DNA of 16,486 bases, from the NCBI GenBank assembly GCA_046757585.1, contig JBHHYR010000073.1, positions 1 to 16,486 of the forward strand, read 5' to 3'. Every line of letters starts with the position of its first letter. Within the stretch, counting starts at the first letter, position 1. The stretch is from JBHHYR01 sp046757585 (GTDB lineage: Bacteria; Desulfobacterota; Binatia; HRBIN30). Shown piece after piece: positions 1-6,950 of the stretch. The position numbers were made by a program, and so were the translations under genes. The notes under the pieces were generated by a model, which made no database searches, was not told where the DNA came from, and saw nothing but the letters and a program-made list of their open reading frames with translations.

Positions 1-1
1 G

Positions 2-15
2 AACGAACGTTTGTT
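2..15. promoter_or_regulatory. Operator-like 14-bp palindrome (copy 1)
   Basis: The bases AACGAACGTTTGTT form an inverted repeat with one mismatched pair. They match the perfect palindrome at 4745-4758 in 13 of 14 positions. Short A/T-edged palindromes with a central ACGT are typical binding sites for TetR-family repressors. It lies just upstream of the first reading frame and is followed by TTAATCT, a weak -10-like string at the same offset as in copy 2. The window begins here, so any -35 box is out of view. Confidence 0.5.
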
Positions 16-44
16 AATCTACTGCAGGTACGCCCGGTTGTCAA

Positions 45-614
45 ATGGGCTGCCCGCCCGACCCACCCGGCTGTCACACTGCGTTCCTGTGGATCAGCGT
101 TCCCCCTTGCCCGGATCGCTGGCGAGGCAGGCGGCTCGACGGCTGGGACTCCTGGCGCAGCCTGGCCGCGCCGCTGGCGGATGCGGTGACCGATCGCTTC
201 GAGCAATACGCCCCGGGCTTCAAGGACTTGATCATCGAGCGCCACGTCAATACGCCGCTCGATCAGGAAAACAGCAACCCGTCGGCCGTGCGCGGCAACA
301 TGATCGGCGGCAGCGCGATGCCCGAGCAGTTCGGACAGAACCGCCCGTTGCCGGGGATCATCACGCGCGGGGCCTCGCGCAGCTTTATTCCCGGATTGTA
401 CCTGTCGAACTCTATCCATCCATACGGCGCCACGCACCTCGCGACCGGGTACCTCGCGGCGACCGAGGTCGCCGAGGACCTGGGGTGTCGCGATGTCGAG
501 TGGTGGCGGGCACAGCCGCTCATGTGGTTTCTGGAAAACATGGGGCGCATCCCGATGAACACGGGTGTTCCCAGGAAGTGGCAACGCAGCCGCGCAGGAG
601 GTGCGCCGTCATGA
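45..614 (+). CDS. C-terminal part of a phytoene-desaturase-like FAD oxidoreductase, 5'-truncated (possible pseudogene)
   Basis: This 189-residue frame resembles only the last third of COG1233-type (phytoene dehydrogenase-related) flavoproteins, which usually run to about 500 residues. The FAD-contacting tail is present as PGLYLSNSIHPYGATHLATG near residues 121-140, followed by a tryptophan-rich end. The N-terminal GxGxxG dinucleotide fold is missing. An in-frame TAA at 15-17 blocks any extension upstream, and no ribosome-binding site precedes the ATG at 45. Either the 5' part was lost by deletion or rearrangement, or a frameshift lies near the window edge. Its TGA at 612-614 overlaps the ATG of the next gene, which is a paralogue, so the pair was probably once two intact, translationally coupled genes. 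The substrate is unknown. Homology at the C-terminal end is clear; whether a stable protein is made is doubtful. Confidence 0.6.
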   Translation: MGCPPDPPGCHTAFLWISVPPCPDRWRGRRLDGWDSWRSLAAPLADAVTDRFEQYAPGFKDLIIERHVNTPLDQENSNPSAVRGNMIGGSAMPEQFGQNRPLPGIITRGASRSFIPGLYLSNSIHPYGATHLATGYLAATEVAEDLGCRDVEWWRAQPLMWFLENMGRIPMNTGVPRKWQRSRAGGAPS

Positions 615-2185
615 GGACCGCCGGCCGGTACGACGCCATCGTCATCGGCGGCGGCCCGAACGGCTTGCTCTGCGCTGCCTACCTCGCCAAACACGGCAAC
701 AAGGTGCTCCTCCTTGAGCGCCGCCACGAAACCGGCGGGGGCCTCAACACCGACGAGTACTACGGGTTCCGGCTGAATCTCCACGCCCTCTACCACATGA
801 TGGGCGAGGCCATGCCTGCGTACCGGGACCTCGACTTGGCGAATCTCGGGGTGCGATACATTTATCCCCGGATCGGCGCGGCGTTCCCATTCCGCGACGG
901 CCGGACGCTCGTGTTCTCCCGCGACCCGGCCGAGACGGCCCGTTCCATCGCCACCTTCAGCGCAACCGACGCGGTCGCGTTCGAACGGATGTGGAATGAG
1001 TTCCAGCCGATGCTCGAACACTACCTCGTCCCCATGACCTACCAGCTCCCCGAACCACCCGTCGATCAGATGATTGCGTTCAGCAAGACACCGACGGGTG
1101 CTCGCCTGGCGGAGATCTCGGAACTCAGCTTCATCGAGCTGCTCGACGCGTACGGCTTCACGGATGCACGCGTCCGCATGGCCTTGCTGTCATTCCCGGC
1201 CGTGTGGGGCCTGCGCCTCGAGGATCCGTTGGGCTATCTGTTTCCGCTGTATCTGTGCCGCATGCTCTCTGCCGGCCTGGTGAAAGGTGGATCGCACCGG
1301 CTTTCGTCGGCGATCTATCGCTCCCTGCTGCGGAGCGGCGGGACGGTGCTCGAGCAGTGTGAAGCGACGGGCATCATTCTTGACCACGGGGCAGCGGTGG
1401 GCGTTGAGGCCTCGGCCGGGCGCCGCTTCGAGGCGCGAGCCATCGTCTCGACCCTCAATCCAGAGCAGACCTTCGTCGAGCTAGTGGGTGCGGCGGCGTT
1501 GCCCGACGGCCTGCGCGAAGCGGTGCAGCTGTGGGAATGGGAGGAACGGACGATGTTCGGCCTGCACCTGGGCGTCAGAGGCGACATCACTTACAAAGCG
1601 GCGGATCCGCGGGTCGGCGATGCACTGATCGTCTTCTGCGGCCTGGAGACCGAGCAGGCGCTGCACGAGCATCTGCGCCGCGTCGATGCGGGTGAAGAGC
1701 GCACGTGCGCATGGCTCCACGTCACCATCCCGACGCGTTTCGATAAGACCATGGCACCCCCCGGACACGCACTCCTGCGGGCCGAGGCAGTGGTGCAATA
1801 CGACGTGCCCTGGAGGACGCACGGCCGGCCGTTCGCCGAGAGCTGCATCAGGCTGCTGGAGGAATACGCCGACATCGGGGAGACCGTGTTACGCCGGGAG
1901 TACACGCCGTTGGACATCGAGGCGAAGCTCACCACCATGAAGCGCGGTTCCATCAAGCACGGCGCCTATACGCCGCTGCAGATGGGGTACCTGCGACCGA
2001 ATAACCTCTGCTCGCAGAGCGAGACGCCGGTTCCTGGGTTGTTTGTCGGTGGAGCGTCCATGTACCCCGGCGGCATGATCTTGGGTGGGCCTGGCTTCCT
2101 GGCCGCGCGTGTCGTCGGCGCGTTCCTCGAAGCCGGGCCGAAGGCCTGCGCGCCTCGCAACGATTGCGAGACACCGAGCGGGTAG
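611..2185 (+). CDS. NAD(P)/FAD-dependent oxidoreductase, phytoene-desaturase family
   Basis: A 524-residue flavoprotein of the phytoene desaturase/carotenoid isomerase (COG1233) family, a normal length for the group. Residues 8-36 form the FAD Rossmann motif: D-A-I-V-I-G-G-G-P-N-G, ending in the ribose-binding Glu36, followed by the RRHETGGG stretch. The C-terminal FAD motif is FVGGASMYPGGMILGGPG, near residues 478-495. The start at 611 is favoured because AGGAGGTG lies 7 bases upstream at 596-603 and the protein then begins directly with the FAD fold; the frame stays open further upstream but codes nothing recognisable. The ATG overlaps the stop of the truncated paralogue by 4 bases (ATGA). 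Members of this family desaturate, isomerise or saturate hydrophobic isoprenoid-type compounds. The reaction here cannot be assigned, though a lipid or terpenoid substrate would suit the steroid-type genes downstream. Confidence 0.85.
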   Translation: MRTAGRYDAIVIGGGPNGLLCAAYLAKHGNKVLLLERRHETGGGLNTDEYYGFRLNLHALYHMMGEAMPAYRDLDLANLGVRYIYPRIGAAFPFRDGRTLVFSRDPAETARSIATFSATDAVAFERMWNEFQPMLEHYLVPMTYQLPEPPVDQMIAFSKTPTGARLAEISELSFIELLDAYGFTDARVRMALLSFPAVWGLRLEDPLGYLFPLYLCRMLSAGLVKGGSHRLSSAIYRSLLRSGGTVLEQCEATGIILDHGAAVGVEASAGRRFEARAIVSTLNPEQTFVELVGAAALPDGLREAVQLWEWEERTMFGLHLGVRGDITYKAADPRVGDALIVFCGLETEQALHEHLRRVDAGEERTCAWLHVTIPTRFDKTMAPPGHALLRAEAVVQYDVPWRTHGRPFAESCIRLLEEYADIGETVLRREYTPLDIEAKLTTMKRGSIKHGAYTPLQMGYLRPNNLCSQSETPVPGLFVGGASMYPGGMILGGPGFLAARVVGAFLEAGPKACAPRNDCETPSG

Positions 2186-2242
2186 CGACCCAAGTGGGCG
2201 CGCACGCCCGGCGGTCGCGAGCGCGCGTGGGGCGGAGCCGCC

Positions 2243-2271
2243 TTGCTGAGCACGGGCGGCTCGATTATCCT
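2243..2271 (+). promoter_or_regulatory. Candidate sigma70-type promoter for xdhC-mocA-coxG
   Basis: TTGCTG (2243-2248) and TATCCT (2266-2271) are separated by 17 bases in the 148-bp gap before xdhC. The match to consensus is moderate: 3 of 6 at -35 and 4 of 6 at -10. It is the best pair seen in the gap. The rest of the gap is GC-rich with no recognisable gene. Transcription could also continue from the oxidoreductase genes upstream. Confidence 0.3.
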
Positions 2272-2333
2272 CAATGCCCGTGATACTTCCATCTTGACTG
2301 CAACGTGCCGCAGCTTCGTCGTGACCCTGAAGG

Positions 2334-3428
2334 ATGAGAGACATACTTGCCGACCTTGAGCGGTGGCGGGAGCAAGACGAGCACATCGCCCTGGCGACCC
2401 TGGTGGCCGTGCGCGGTTCAGCGCCAAGGGCGCCCGGGGCCAGATTGTGTCTGACCCGCAGTGGTAGGATGGCCGGCTCCGTCAGCGGCGGCTGCGTGGA
2501 GAATGACGTGTTCGCGCGGGCGCTGCAGGTCCTCGATCACGGTCAGCCGGTGGTGGCAAGCTACGGCATTGCAGACGAGTTTGCCGTCCAGGTCGGACTG
2601 AGCTGCGGTGGCCGGATCGACGTGCTGATCGAGCCGTTCGGTGCCAGCGACGCCTGGCACGCGCTACGTCACGCGCTCGAGCAGCAGCGGCCCGCGGCGC
2701 TGGCGGTCGGGTTGACGCCGAGTTCACTGCTGGGCCGGAAGCTGGCGGTCGTGGGCAGCCACGCGACCGTTGGGTGCATCGACCCAAGCCTCGATCAGCA
2801 GGTGAGGACGGAAGCGCGCCGTCTCCTGGTGGAAGGCGGGACGCGCGTGCTGACGATTCCGTGGTCGGACAAGGAGGCAACCGTCTTCGTCGAGGCCTTT
2901 CCTCCTCCGTTGCGGCTGTTCGTGGTAGGGGCGACGCACACGGCGATCGCGCTGTGTCGGCTCGCCAAGGGCCTGGGCTTTCACGTCACGATCCTTGATG
3001 CGCGTAGCCTGTACGCAACGACCGAGCGTTTCCCCGAAGCCGACGAGATTCTGTGCGGTACCCCTGGCAATACGCTGCAGGTCGCCACCCTCGACGAATA
3101 CGCGTACGTGGTGGTCCTGACCCACGATCCCAAGTTCGACGTGCCCGCCCTGGCCCACGCGCTGCGTTCCGGGGCCCGATACATCGGCGTGATGGGTAGC
3201 CGTGGCACGCACGCGCGCCGCCGGGAGCGGCTGCAACAGGAGGGCTTTAGCGAGGGAGCGCTGGCCCGTATTCGCGCCCCCATTGGCCTGGACCTCGGGG
3301 CACGTACGCCCGAGGAGATTGCCCTGGCGATCCTCGCCGAAATGCTGGCGGTCCGTTCCGGCAGGAGCGGCCGACCTCTGAGCGAGCGCCGGGACCCGAT
3401 CAATGCCGGGCGTCAGGAAATGACGTGA
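2334..3428 (+). CDS. xdhC: XdhC/CoxI-family molybdenum hydroxylase maturation factor
   Basis: A 364-residue protein of the XdhC/CoxI family, which binds molybdenum cofactor, protects it during sulfuration and delivers it to xanthine-dehydrogenase or CO-dehydrogenase type enzymes. The N-terminal XdhC domain shows GSAPR (residues 28-32), GSVSGGCVE (48-56) and GLSCGG (88-93), which carries the conserved cysteine. The C-terminal Rossmann-like half has a VVGATHTAIAL stretch near residues 196-206, then GVMGSRGTHARRRERL and RAPIGLDLGARTPEEIALAI, both standard for XdhC. The start is fixed by stop codons just upstream. A GAAGG directly abuts the ATG, too close for a normal Shine-Dalgarno, so initiation may be unusual. 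The next gene starts inside the stop codon (GTGA), implying coupled translation with mocA. No molybdenum hydroxylase subunits are seen in the window, so the client enzyme is unknown. Confidence 0.92.
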   Translation: MRDILADLERWREQDEHIALATLVAVRGSAPRAPGARLCLTRSGRMAGSVSGGCVENDVFARALQVLDHGQPVVASYGIADEFAVQVGLSCGGRIDVLIEPFGASDAWHALRHALEQQRPAALAVGLTPSSLLGRKLAVVGSHATVGCIDPSLDQQVRTEARRLLVEGGTRVLTIPWSDKEATVFVEAFPPPLRLFVVGATHTAIALCRLAKGLGFHVTILDARSLYATTERFPEADEILCGTPGNTLQVATLDEYAYVVVLTHDPKFDVPALAHALRSGARYIGVMGSRGTHARRRERLQQEGFSEGALARIRAPIGLDLGARTPEEIALAILAEMLAVRSGRSGRPLSERRDPINAGRQEMT

Positions 3429-4084
3429 GCCACTTTGTGTCAGGCGTCGTCCTGGCTGCCGGCACCTCGAGCCGGATGGGAAGGCCCAAGCTGCTGCTGC
3501 CGCTCGCCGGACGACCTGTGCTGCAGCACGTGCTGGACGCCGCTGCGGGCTCCTGTCTCGATGAGATCATCGTCGTGCTCGGGCACCACGCGCTGGAAAT
3601 TGCAGCGGCAATTCGGCTGCCCTCCGCCCCGGCAATGCGCGTCGTGGTCAACCGCGACTACGTGCAGGGCCTGGGTACATCGCTGCGCCTCGGCCTGCGC
3701 GGGGCCTGCGCGCGTGCGCAGGCAGCCGCGATTCTGCTCGGTGATCAGCCGTTCGTGACTGGGAGGCTGATTGATCGGCTCGCCGCAGCGGTGGCAACCA
3801 CGGCTGCTCCTGTCGTGCGGCCCGTATACAGCGACCATCGCGGGCACCGCGTGCCCGGACATCCGGTCTTCCTGGCACGCCGCATTTGGTCCCAGTTGCA
3901 GCACCTGGGCGGCGACCAAGGGGCGCGCGTGCTGCTCGCCGCGCACCCTGACTGGCTTCTGGAGGTTCCGGTGGGGGGTGGCCGACCCGACGATATCGAC
4001 ACCTGGGACGATTACCAGCGGGCCCTTGGCGTTGCACGCGCCGCAGCGCTCGAAGCAGCGGGCCCCGGAAGAGGACAGGGGTAA
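3425..4084 (+). CDS. mocA: MocA-like molybdenum cofactor nucleotidyltransferase
   Basis: A 219-residue NTP-transferase-fold protein. MocA adds CMP to molybdopterin-Mo to give the dinucleotide cofactor used by xanthine-oxidase-family enzymes. The nucleotide-binding signature is VVLAAGTSSRMGRPKLLLPL (residues 8-27); the LAAG and KLLLPL wording is MocA-type, whereas MobA proteins typically have AGG and DKAL. Further family marks are GDQP (106-109), the metal and nucleotide loop; GHPV (145-148); GGDQGAR (162-168); and DDIDTWDDY (189-197). It starts at GTG 3425, overlapping the xdhC stop by 4 bases. Its TAA overlaps the coxG ATG by one base. XdhC next to MocA points to a client enzyme that uses molybdopterin cytosine dinucleotide. 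A MobA-type or sugar-phosphate nucleotidyltransferase role is less likely given this context. Confidence 0.87.
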   Translation: MSHFVSGVVLAAGTSSRMGRPKLLLPLAGRPVLQHVLDAAAGSCLDEIIVVLGHHALEIAAAIRLPSAPAMRVVVNRDYVQGLGTSLRLGLRGACARAQAAAILLGDQPFVTGRLIDRLAAAVATTAAPVVRPVYSDHRGHRVPGHPVFLARRIWSQLQHLGGDQGARVLLAAHPDWLLEVPVGGGRPDDIDTWDDYQRALGVARAAALEAAGPGRGQG

Positions 4085-4665
4085 TGGCCATAGAGATCCG
4101 AGAGGTGTTCCAGATGCGGGCGCCTCTTGACGCGGTGTGGCGCTTCGTGATGGATCCGCAGAGCGTGGTGACCTGCATGCCCGGAGCACAGCTCGACGAG
4201 ACCGTTGACGGTCACACGTTCCTGGGCAGTCTGAAAGTGAAGGTTGGGGCAATTACCGCCACGTACAAGGGCCACGTCCAGTTCACGCAGATCGACGCGC
4301 AGCAGCATACCGTGCAGCTAACGGCTGAAGGCCGGGAGACCGGTGGCGGCATGGCCAAGGCGACGATGTCCAGCTGCTTGCGTGCATTACCCGACGGCCG
4401 GACGGAGGTTGTGGCCGAGGCCCGCGTCGACCTCACTGGCCGCATCATGCAGGTGGGGCGGGGGATGATTCAGGGCGTCGCACACCAGCTGTTCCGGCAG
4501 TTCGTCGCCAGCCTCACGCAACGCTTGGAGGCTCCCGGTGGCGGCGCGCCAGCAGCGACCGCCCCCAGGCCCATCCGCATTGTACCGCTCATCTTCCAGG
4601 TCCTGTGGGCGCCCATTGTCCGCTTCCTTCGCCGCCTCTTTCTGCGCCCGCGCAAACCGCCATAG
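4084..4665 (+). CDS. coxG: CoxG-family SRPBCC protein (CO dehydrogenase subunit G)
   Basis: A 193-residue CoxG family protein with the SRPBCC ligand-binding fold. The family mark AVWRFVMDPQSVVTCMPGA lies at residues 17-35, followed by the usual alternating strands and a long helix near residues 120-150. A Gly/Ala/Pro linker (151-163) leads to a hydrophobic segment (about 166-187, PLIFQVLWAPIVRFL) with basic residues after it, suiting peripheral attachment to the cytoplasmic membrane. CoxG proteins accompany molybdenum CO dehydrogenases and relatives, and work in mycobacteria has linked CoxG to membrane contact and quinone delivery. Here it ends the xdhC-mocA-coxG set without a catalytic enzyme. 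The SRPBCC pocket could in principle hold another hydrophobic ligand, but nothing in the sequence shows that. Translation is coupled to mocA (TAATG). Confidence 0.88.
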   Translation: MAIEIREVFQMRAPLDAVWRFVMDPQSVVTCMPGAQLDETVDGHTFLGSLKVKVGAITATYKGHVQFTQIDAQQHTVQLTAEGRETGGGMAKATMSSCLRALPDGRTEVVAEARVDLTGRIMQVGRGMIQGVAHQLFRQFVASLTQRLEAPGGGAPAATAPRPIRIVPLIFQVLWAPIVRFLRRLFLRPRKPP

Positions 4666-4734
4666 ACTGCTGTGCGCAGCCCGTGTGGGGCGTGGTCCTC
4701 CTCACCTGACGCACGCAGCGGCTTGCCGGTGATG

Positions 4735-4763
4735 TTGTCATCTAAACAAACGTTTGTTAGGGG
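4735..4763 (+). promoter_or_regulatory. Candidate promoter of the acx-ipd operon
   Basis: TTGTCA (4735-4740) matches the -35 consensus at 5 of 6 positions. A spacer of 16-17 bases leads to a poor -10 (TTAGGG or TAGGGG, about 4757-4763). The palindrome at 4745-4758 fills the spacer, a common position for a repressor operator because binding would block RNA polymerase. The weak -10 keeps confidence low. The rest of the 134-bp gap (4666-4799) shows only a 4-bp stem near its start and no T-run terminator. Confidence 0.35.
4745..4758. promoter_or_regulatory. Perfect 14-bp palindromic operator (copy 2), KstR2-like
   Basis: AACAAACGTTTGTT is a perfect inverted repeat lying 41 bases before the acxA start codon and 79 bases after coxG. 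It nearly repeats the site at 2-15. Against the mycobacterial KstR2 consensus AnCAAGnnCTTGnT (recalled from the literature) it agrees at 8 of 10 fixed positions. The two differences are one symmetric G-to-A / C-to-T change. A TetR-family repressor acting on the carboxylase and ring-cleavage operon is the natural inference; no regulator gene lies in the window. Confidence 0.6.
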
Positions 4764-4799
4764 TGGACACACAGCGGGACGTGAGGGAGGGGAAGTTCG

Positions 4800-6950
4800 A
4801 TGAGCCGTTACCTTGTGGCTTCCGACGCCGGCGGGACCATGACCGACGTAATCGTCGTCGACGAGCGCGGCCGCTTCGTCATCGGCAAGGCGCCGACCAC
4901 GCGCGACGACGAGAGCATCGGGTACATGGAATCCCTCGACGATGCCTTGGGGTACTGGGACATGTCGTTGGGAAGAAGCGGCGGCGAGTTCTGCGCCAGC
5001 GTCGAAACCGCCATCTACACCGGGACGGCCATGCTCAATACGTTGATCAACCTCGACGGCCTCAAGACCGGCCTGCTGGTCACACGAGGGTTCGAGGATC
5101 TGATCGTCCAAGGCCGCGGCCGGCAGAGCTTCATCGGGCTCGATTGGTCCGAGATCACCCACATGCAGTACCGCAAGCATGGGCCGCCGCTCGTGCCGCG
5201 CAGGCTGACGCGTGGGGTAACCGAGCGCATCGACATGTTCGGCCAGGTGGTCATTCCGATGTACGAGCATGAAGTTCGCCAGGCCGTGCATGAGCTGCTC
5301 GATGAGGGAATCGCCGCACTCGCCATTGTGCTGCTGTACTCCTACATCAACCCGGCACACGAGCTGCGGGCACAGGCGATCGCTGAAGAGATCATCAACG
5401 CAGCCGGCCGCAGCGTCTATCTCGCCGTCTCCAGTCAGGTCGCCCCCGTGCAGCGGGAGATCTCGCGGGCGAACGCGACAGTGGTGCAGGCCTACGCCAC
5501 CCAACCCGCCCGCCGGCAGTTCGTCACCGTCGAATCGAAGCTGGCGCGCTACGGCTACGACCGGTCGTTGAAGACGGTGCTCTGTTACGGCGGGGTGACC
5601 AACATCCGGTACCCGCGCCTGTTCGAAACCATGATGTCGGGACCGGTCGGTGGCCTGATGGGGGCGCACTACTTGGGCAAGGCACTGGGGATCGAGAATA
5701 TCGTCTGTTCCGACATGGGGGGCACCAGCTTCGACGCCGGTTGCATCACGGCGGGTGTGCTGCCGATGGACCGGGAGCCCGCGTTCATGCAGATGTACGT
5801 GAACGTGCCCATGCTGGACATTCGGTCCATCGGGGCGGGCACGGGGACGTACATCCGCGTCGACCCGACGACCAACCGCGTGAAGCTGGGCCCCGACAGT
5901 GCCGGTGGAACACCGGGCCCGGTGTTCCAGGACACCGGCAACGAGATACCGACAATTGGCGACTGCGACTTGCTCCTCGGCATCATCAACCCCGACTACT
6001 ACTTGGGCGGCCGGGTGAAAGTGAACAAGGAGAAGTCGCTGCGGACCGTCAAGGAGAAGGTGGCCGATCCGCTGGGTCTGGATCCATACGTAGCGGCGGA
6101 GCAATGCGTGCACCTCGTCGACATCATGATGCGTGAGCATCTCGTGCGTTCGCTCATGCTCGGGTACGACATCCGCGACTACGTCCTGCTCGGGTATGGC
6201 GGCGCAGGGCCGATGCACCTATGTGGCTACGCCGCCGAGTATCCGTGGAAGAGCGTGGCCACTGCGCCGCACGCGGCGGCCTTTTCGGCGTGGGGTGGGG
6301 CGTGTATGGATTACGCCCACCGCCGCCACAAGAGCGTGTCCGCGGTGGTTCCACCGGGTGCGGACGCGAGCGCCAAGCTGCGGGCTGGCGCCATCATTGA
6401 CGGGGCGTGGCACGAGCTGGAAGCGGAGTTGCTCAAGGAGCTGCGCAGCGAGGGATTTAGCCGCGACCAGATCACCCTCCGGCAGATCGCATACCTCCGG
6501 TACTACGGTCAGCTCGACGACGTGGAAGTGGAATCGCCGGTGCCACGCCTGGCGACCGCGGGGGACGTGGACCAGCTACTCGCCCGCTTCGAGGAGATCT
6601 TCGCCCGCATGTTCACGCTGGCGGGCAAGCCACCGCTGCCGACGTATCTGGCCACAGAGGTCGCGGTCATGGCGCAGGTCGCCACCCTCAAGCCGGCGAT
6701 CATGACGCACGACTTGGCGTCGAAGCGCCCCGCGCAGAAGGCGCGCAAGCCGAGTCGTCCCGTGTTCCAGCACGGGCAGTGGCACGAGGCACGGATTTAC
6801 GAGATGGACGAGCTCCGTCCGGGCAATGAGATTGCCGGTCTTGCGGTCATCGAAGCGCCGAACACCACGCTGTTCGTGCCGGCCGACAGGCGCGTGAAGA
6901 TCGACCGGTACAACATCTACTGGCTGACGCAGGCGAGGAAAACCCGATGA
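4800..6950 (+). CDS. acxA: Acetone-carboxylase-type ketone carboxylase, HyuA-like (AcxA/beta) subunit
   Basis: A 716-residue hydantoinase A/oxoprolinase family protein, almost exactly the length of AcxA of Xanthobacter acetone carboxylase (about 717). This subunit uses ATP to activate substrates that pass to the metal site of the partner subunit. The N-terminal phosphate-binding loop is DAGGTMTD (residues 9-16). The central actin-like domain shows the conserved SGPVGGLMGA and SDMGGTSFD (304-312), then SIGAGTGTYIRVD. The C-terminal end matches the usual hydantoinase A tail (LFVPADRRVKIDRY). GGGAGGGG (4785-4792) lies 7 bases before the ATG. It is the first gene after the palindromic operator, and its stop overlaps the acxB start (ATGA), fitting a stoichiometric complex. 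Related enzymes act on acetone, acetophenone, hydantoins or 5-oxoproline. The gamma subunit nearby points to the ketone carboxylase branch, but the ketone is not identified. Confidence 0.88.
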   Translation: MSRYLVASDAGGTMTDVIVVDERGRFVIGKAPTTRDDESIGYMESLDDALGYWDMSLGRSGGEFCASVETAIYTGTAMLNTLINLDGLKTGLLVTRGFEDLIVQGRGRQSFIGLDWSEITHMQYRKHGPPLVPRRLTRGVTERIDMFGQVVIPMYEHEVRQAVHELLDEGIAALAIVLLYSYINPAHELRAQAIAEEIINAAGRSVYLAVSSQVAPVQREISRANATVVQAYATQPARRQFVTVESKLARYGYDRSLKTVLCYGGVTNIRYPRLFETMMSGPVGGLMGAHYLGKALGIENIVCSDMGGTSFDAGCITAGVLPMDREPAFMQMYVNVPMLDIRSIGAGTGTYIRVDPTTNRVKLGPDSAGGTPGPVFQDTGNEIPTIGDCDLLLGIINPDYYLGGRVKVNKEKSLRTVKEKVADPLGLDPYVAAEQCVHLVDIMMREHLVRSLMLGYDIRDYVLLGYGGAGPMHLCGYAAEYPWKSVATAPHAAAFSAWGGACMDYAHRRHKSVSAVVPPGADASAKLRAGAIIDGAWHELEAELLKELRSEGFSRDQITLRQIAYLRYYGQLDDVEVESPVPRLATAGDVDQLLARFEEIFARMFTLAGKPPLPTYLATEVAVMAQVATLKPAIMTHDLASKRPAQKARKPSRPVFQHGQWHEARIYEMDELRPGNEIAGLAVIEAPNTTLFVPADRRVKIDRYNIYWLTQARKTR

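Noticed and set aside
11..610. In-frame upstream extension of the FAD oxidoreductase giving a 724-residue protein
   Set aside because: The extra residues look like out-of-frame GC-rich translation, while another frame over the same bases encodes a recognisable flavoprotein C-terminus. AGGAGGTG marks the start at 611.
2231..2242. GGCGGAGCCGCC stem as a terminator after the oxidoreductase
   Set aside because: The stem is only 4 bp with a 4-base loop, and no T-run follows; such strings are frequent in GC-rich DNA.
4470..6218. Long antisense open frame (582 residues) opposite acxA
   Set aside because: It is a shadow of GC-rich codons on the other strand: His/Asp/Val/Arg-rich, no known fold, and opposite a well-supported gene.
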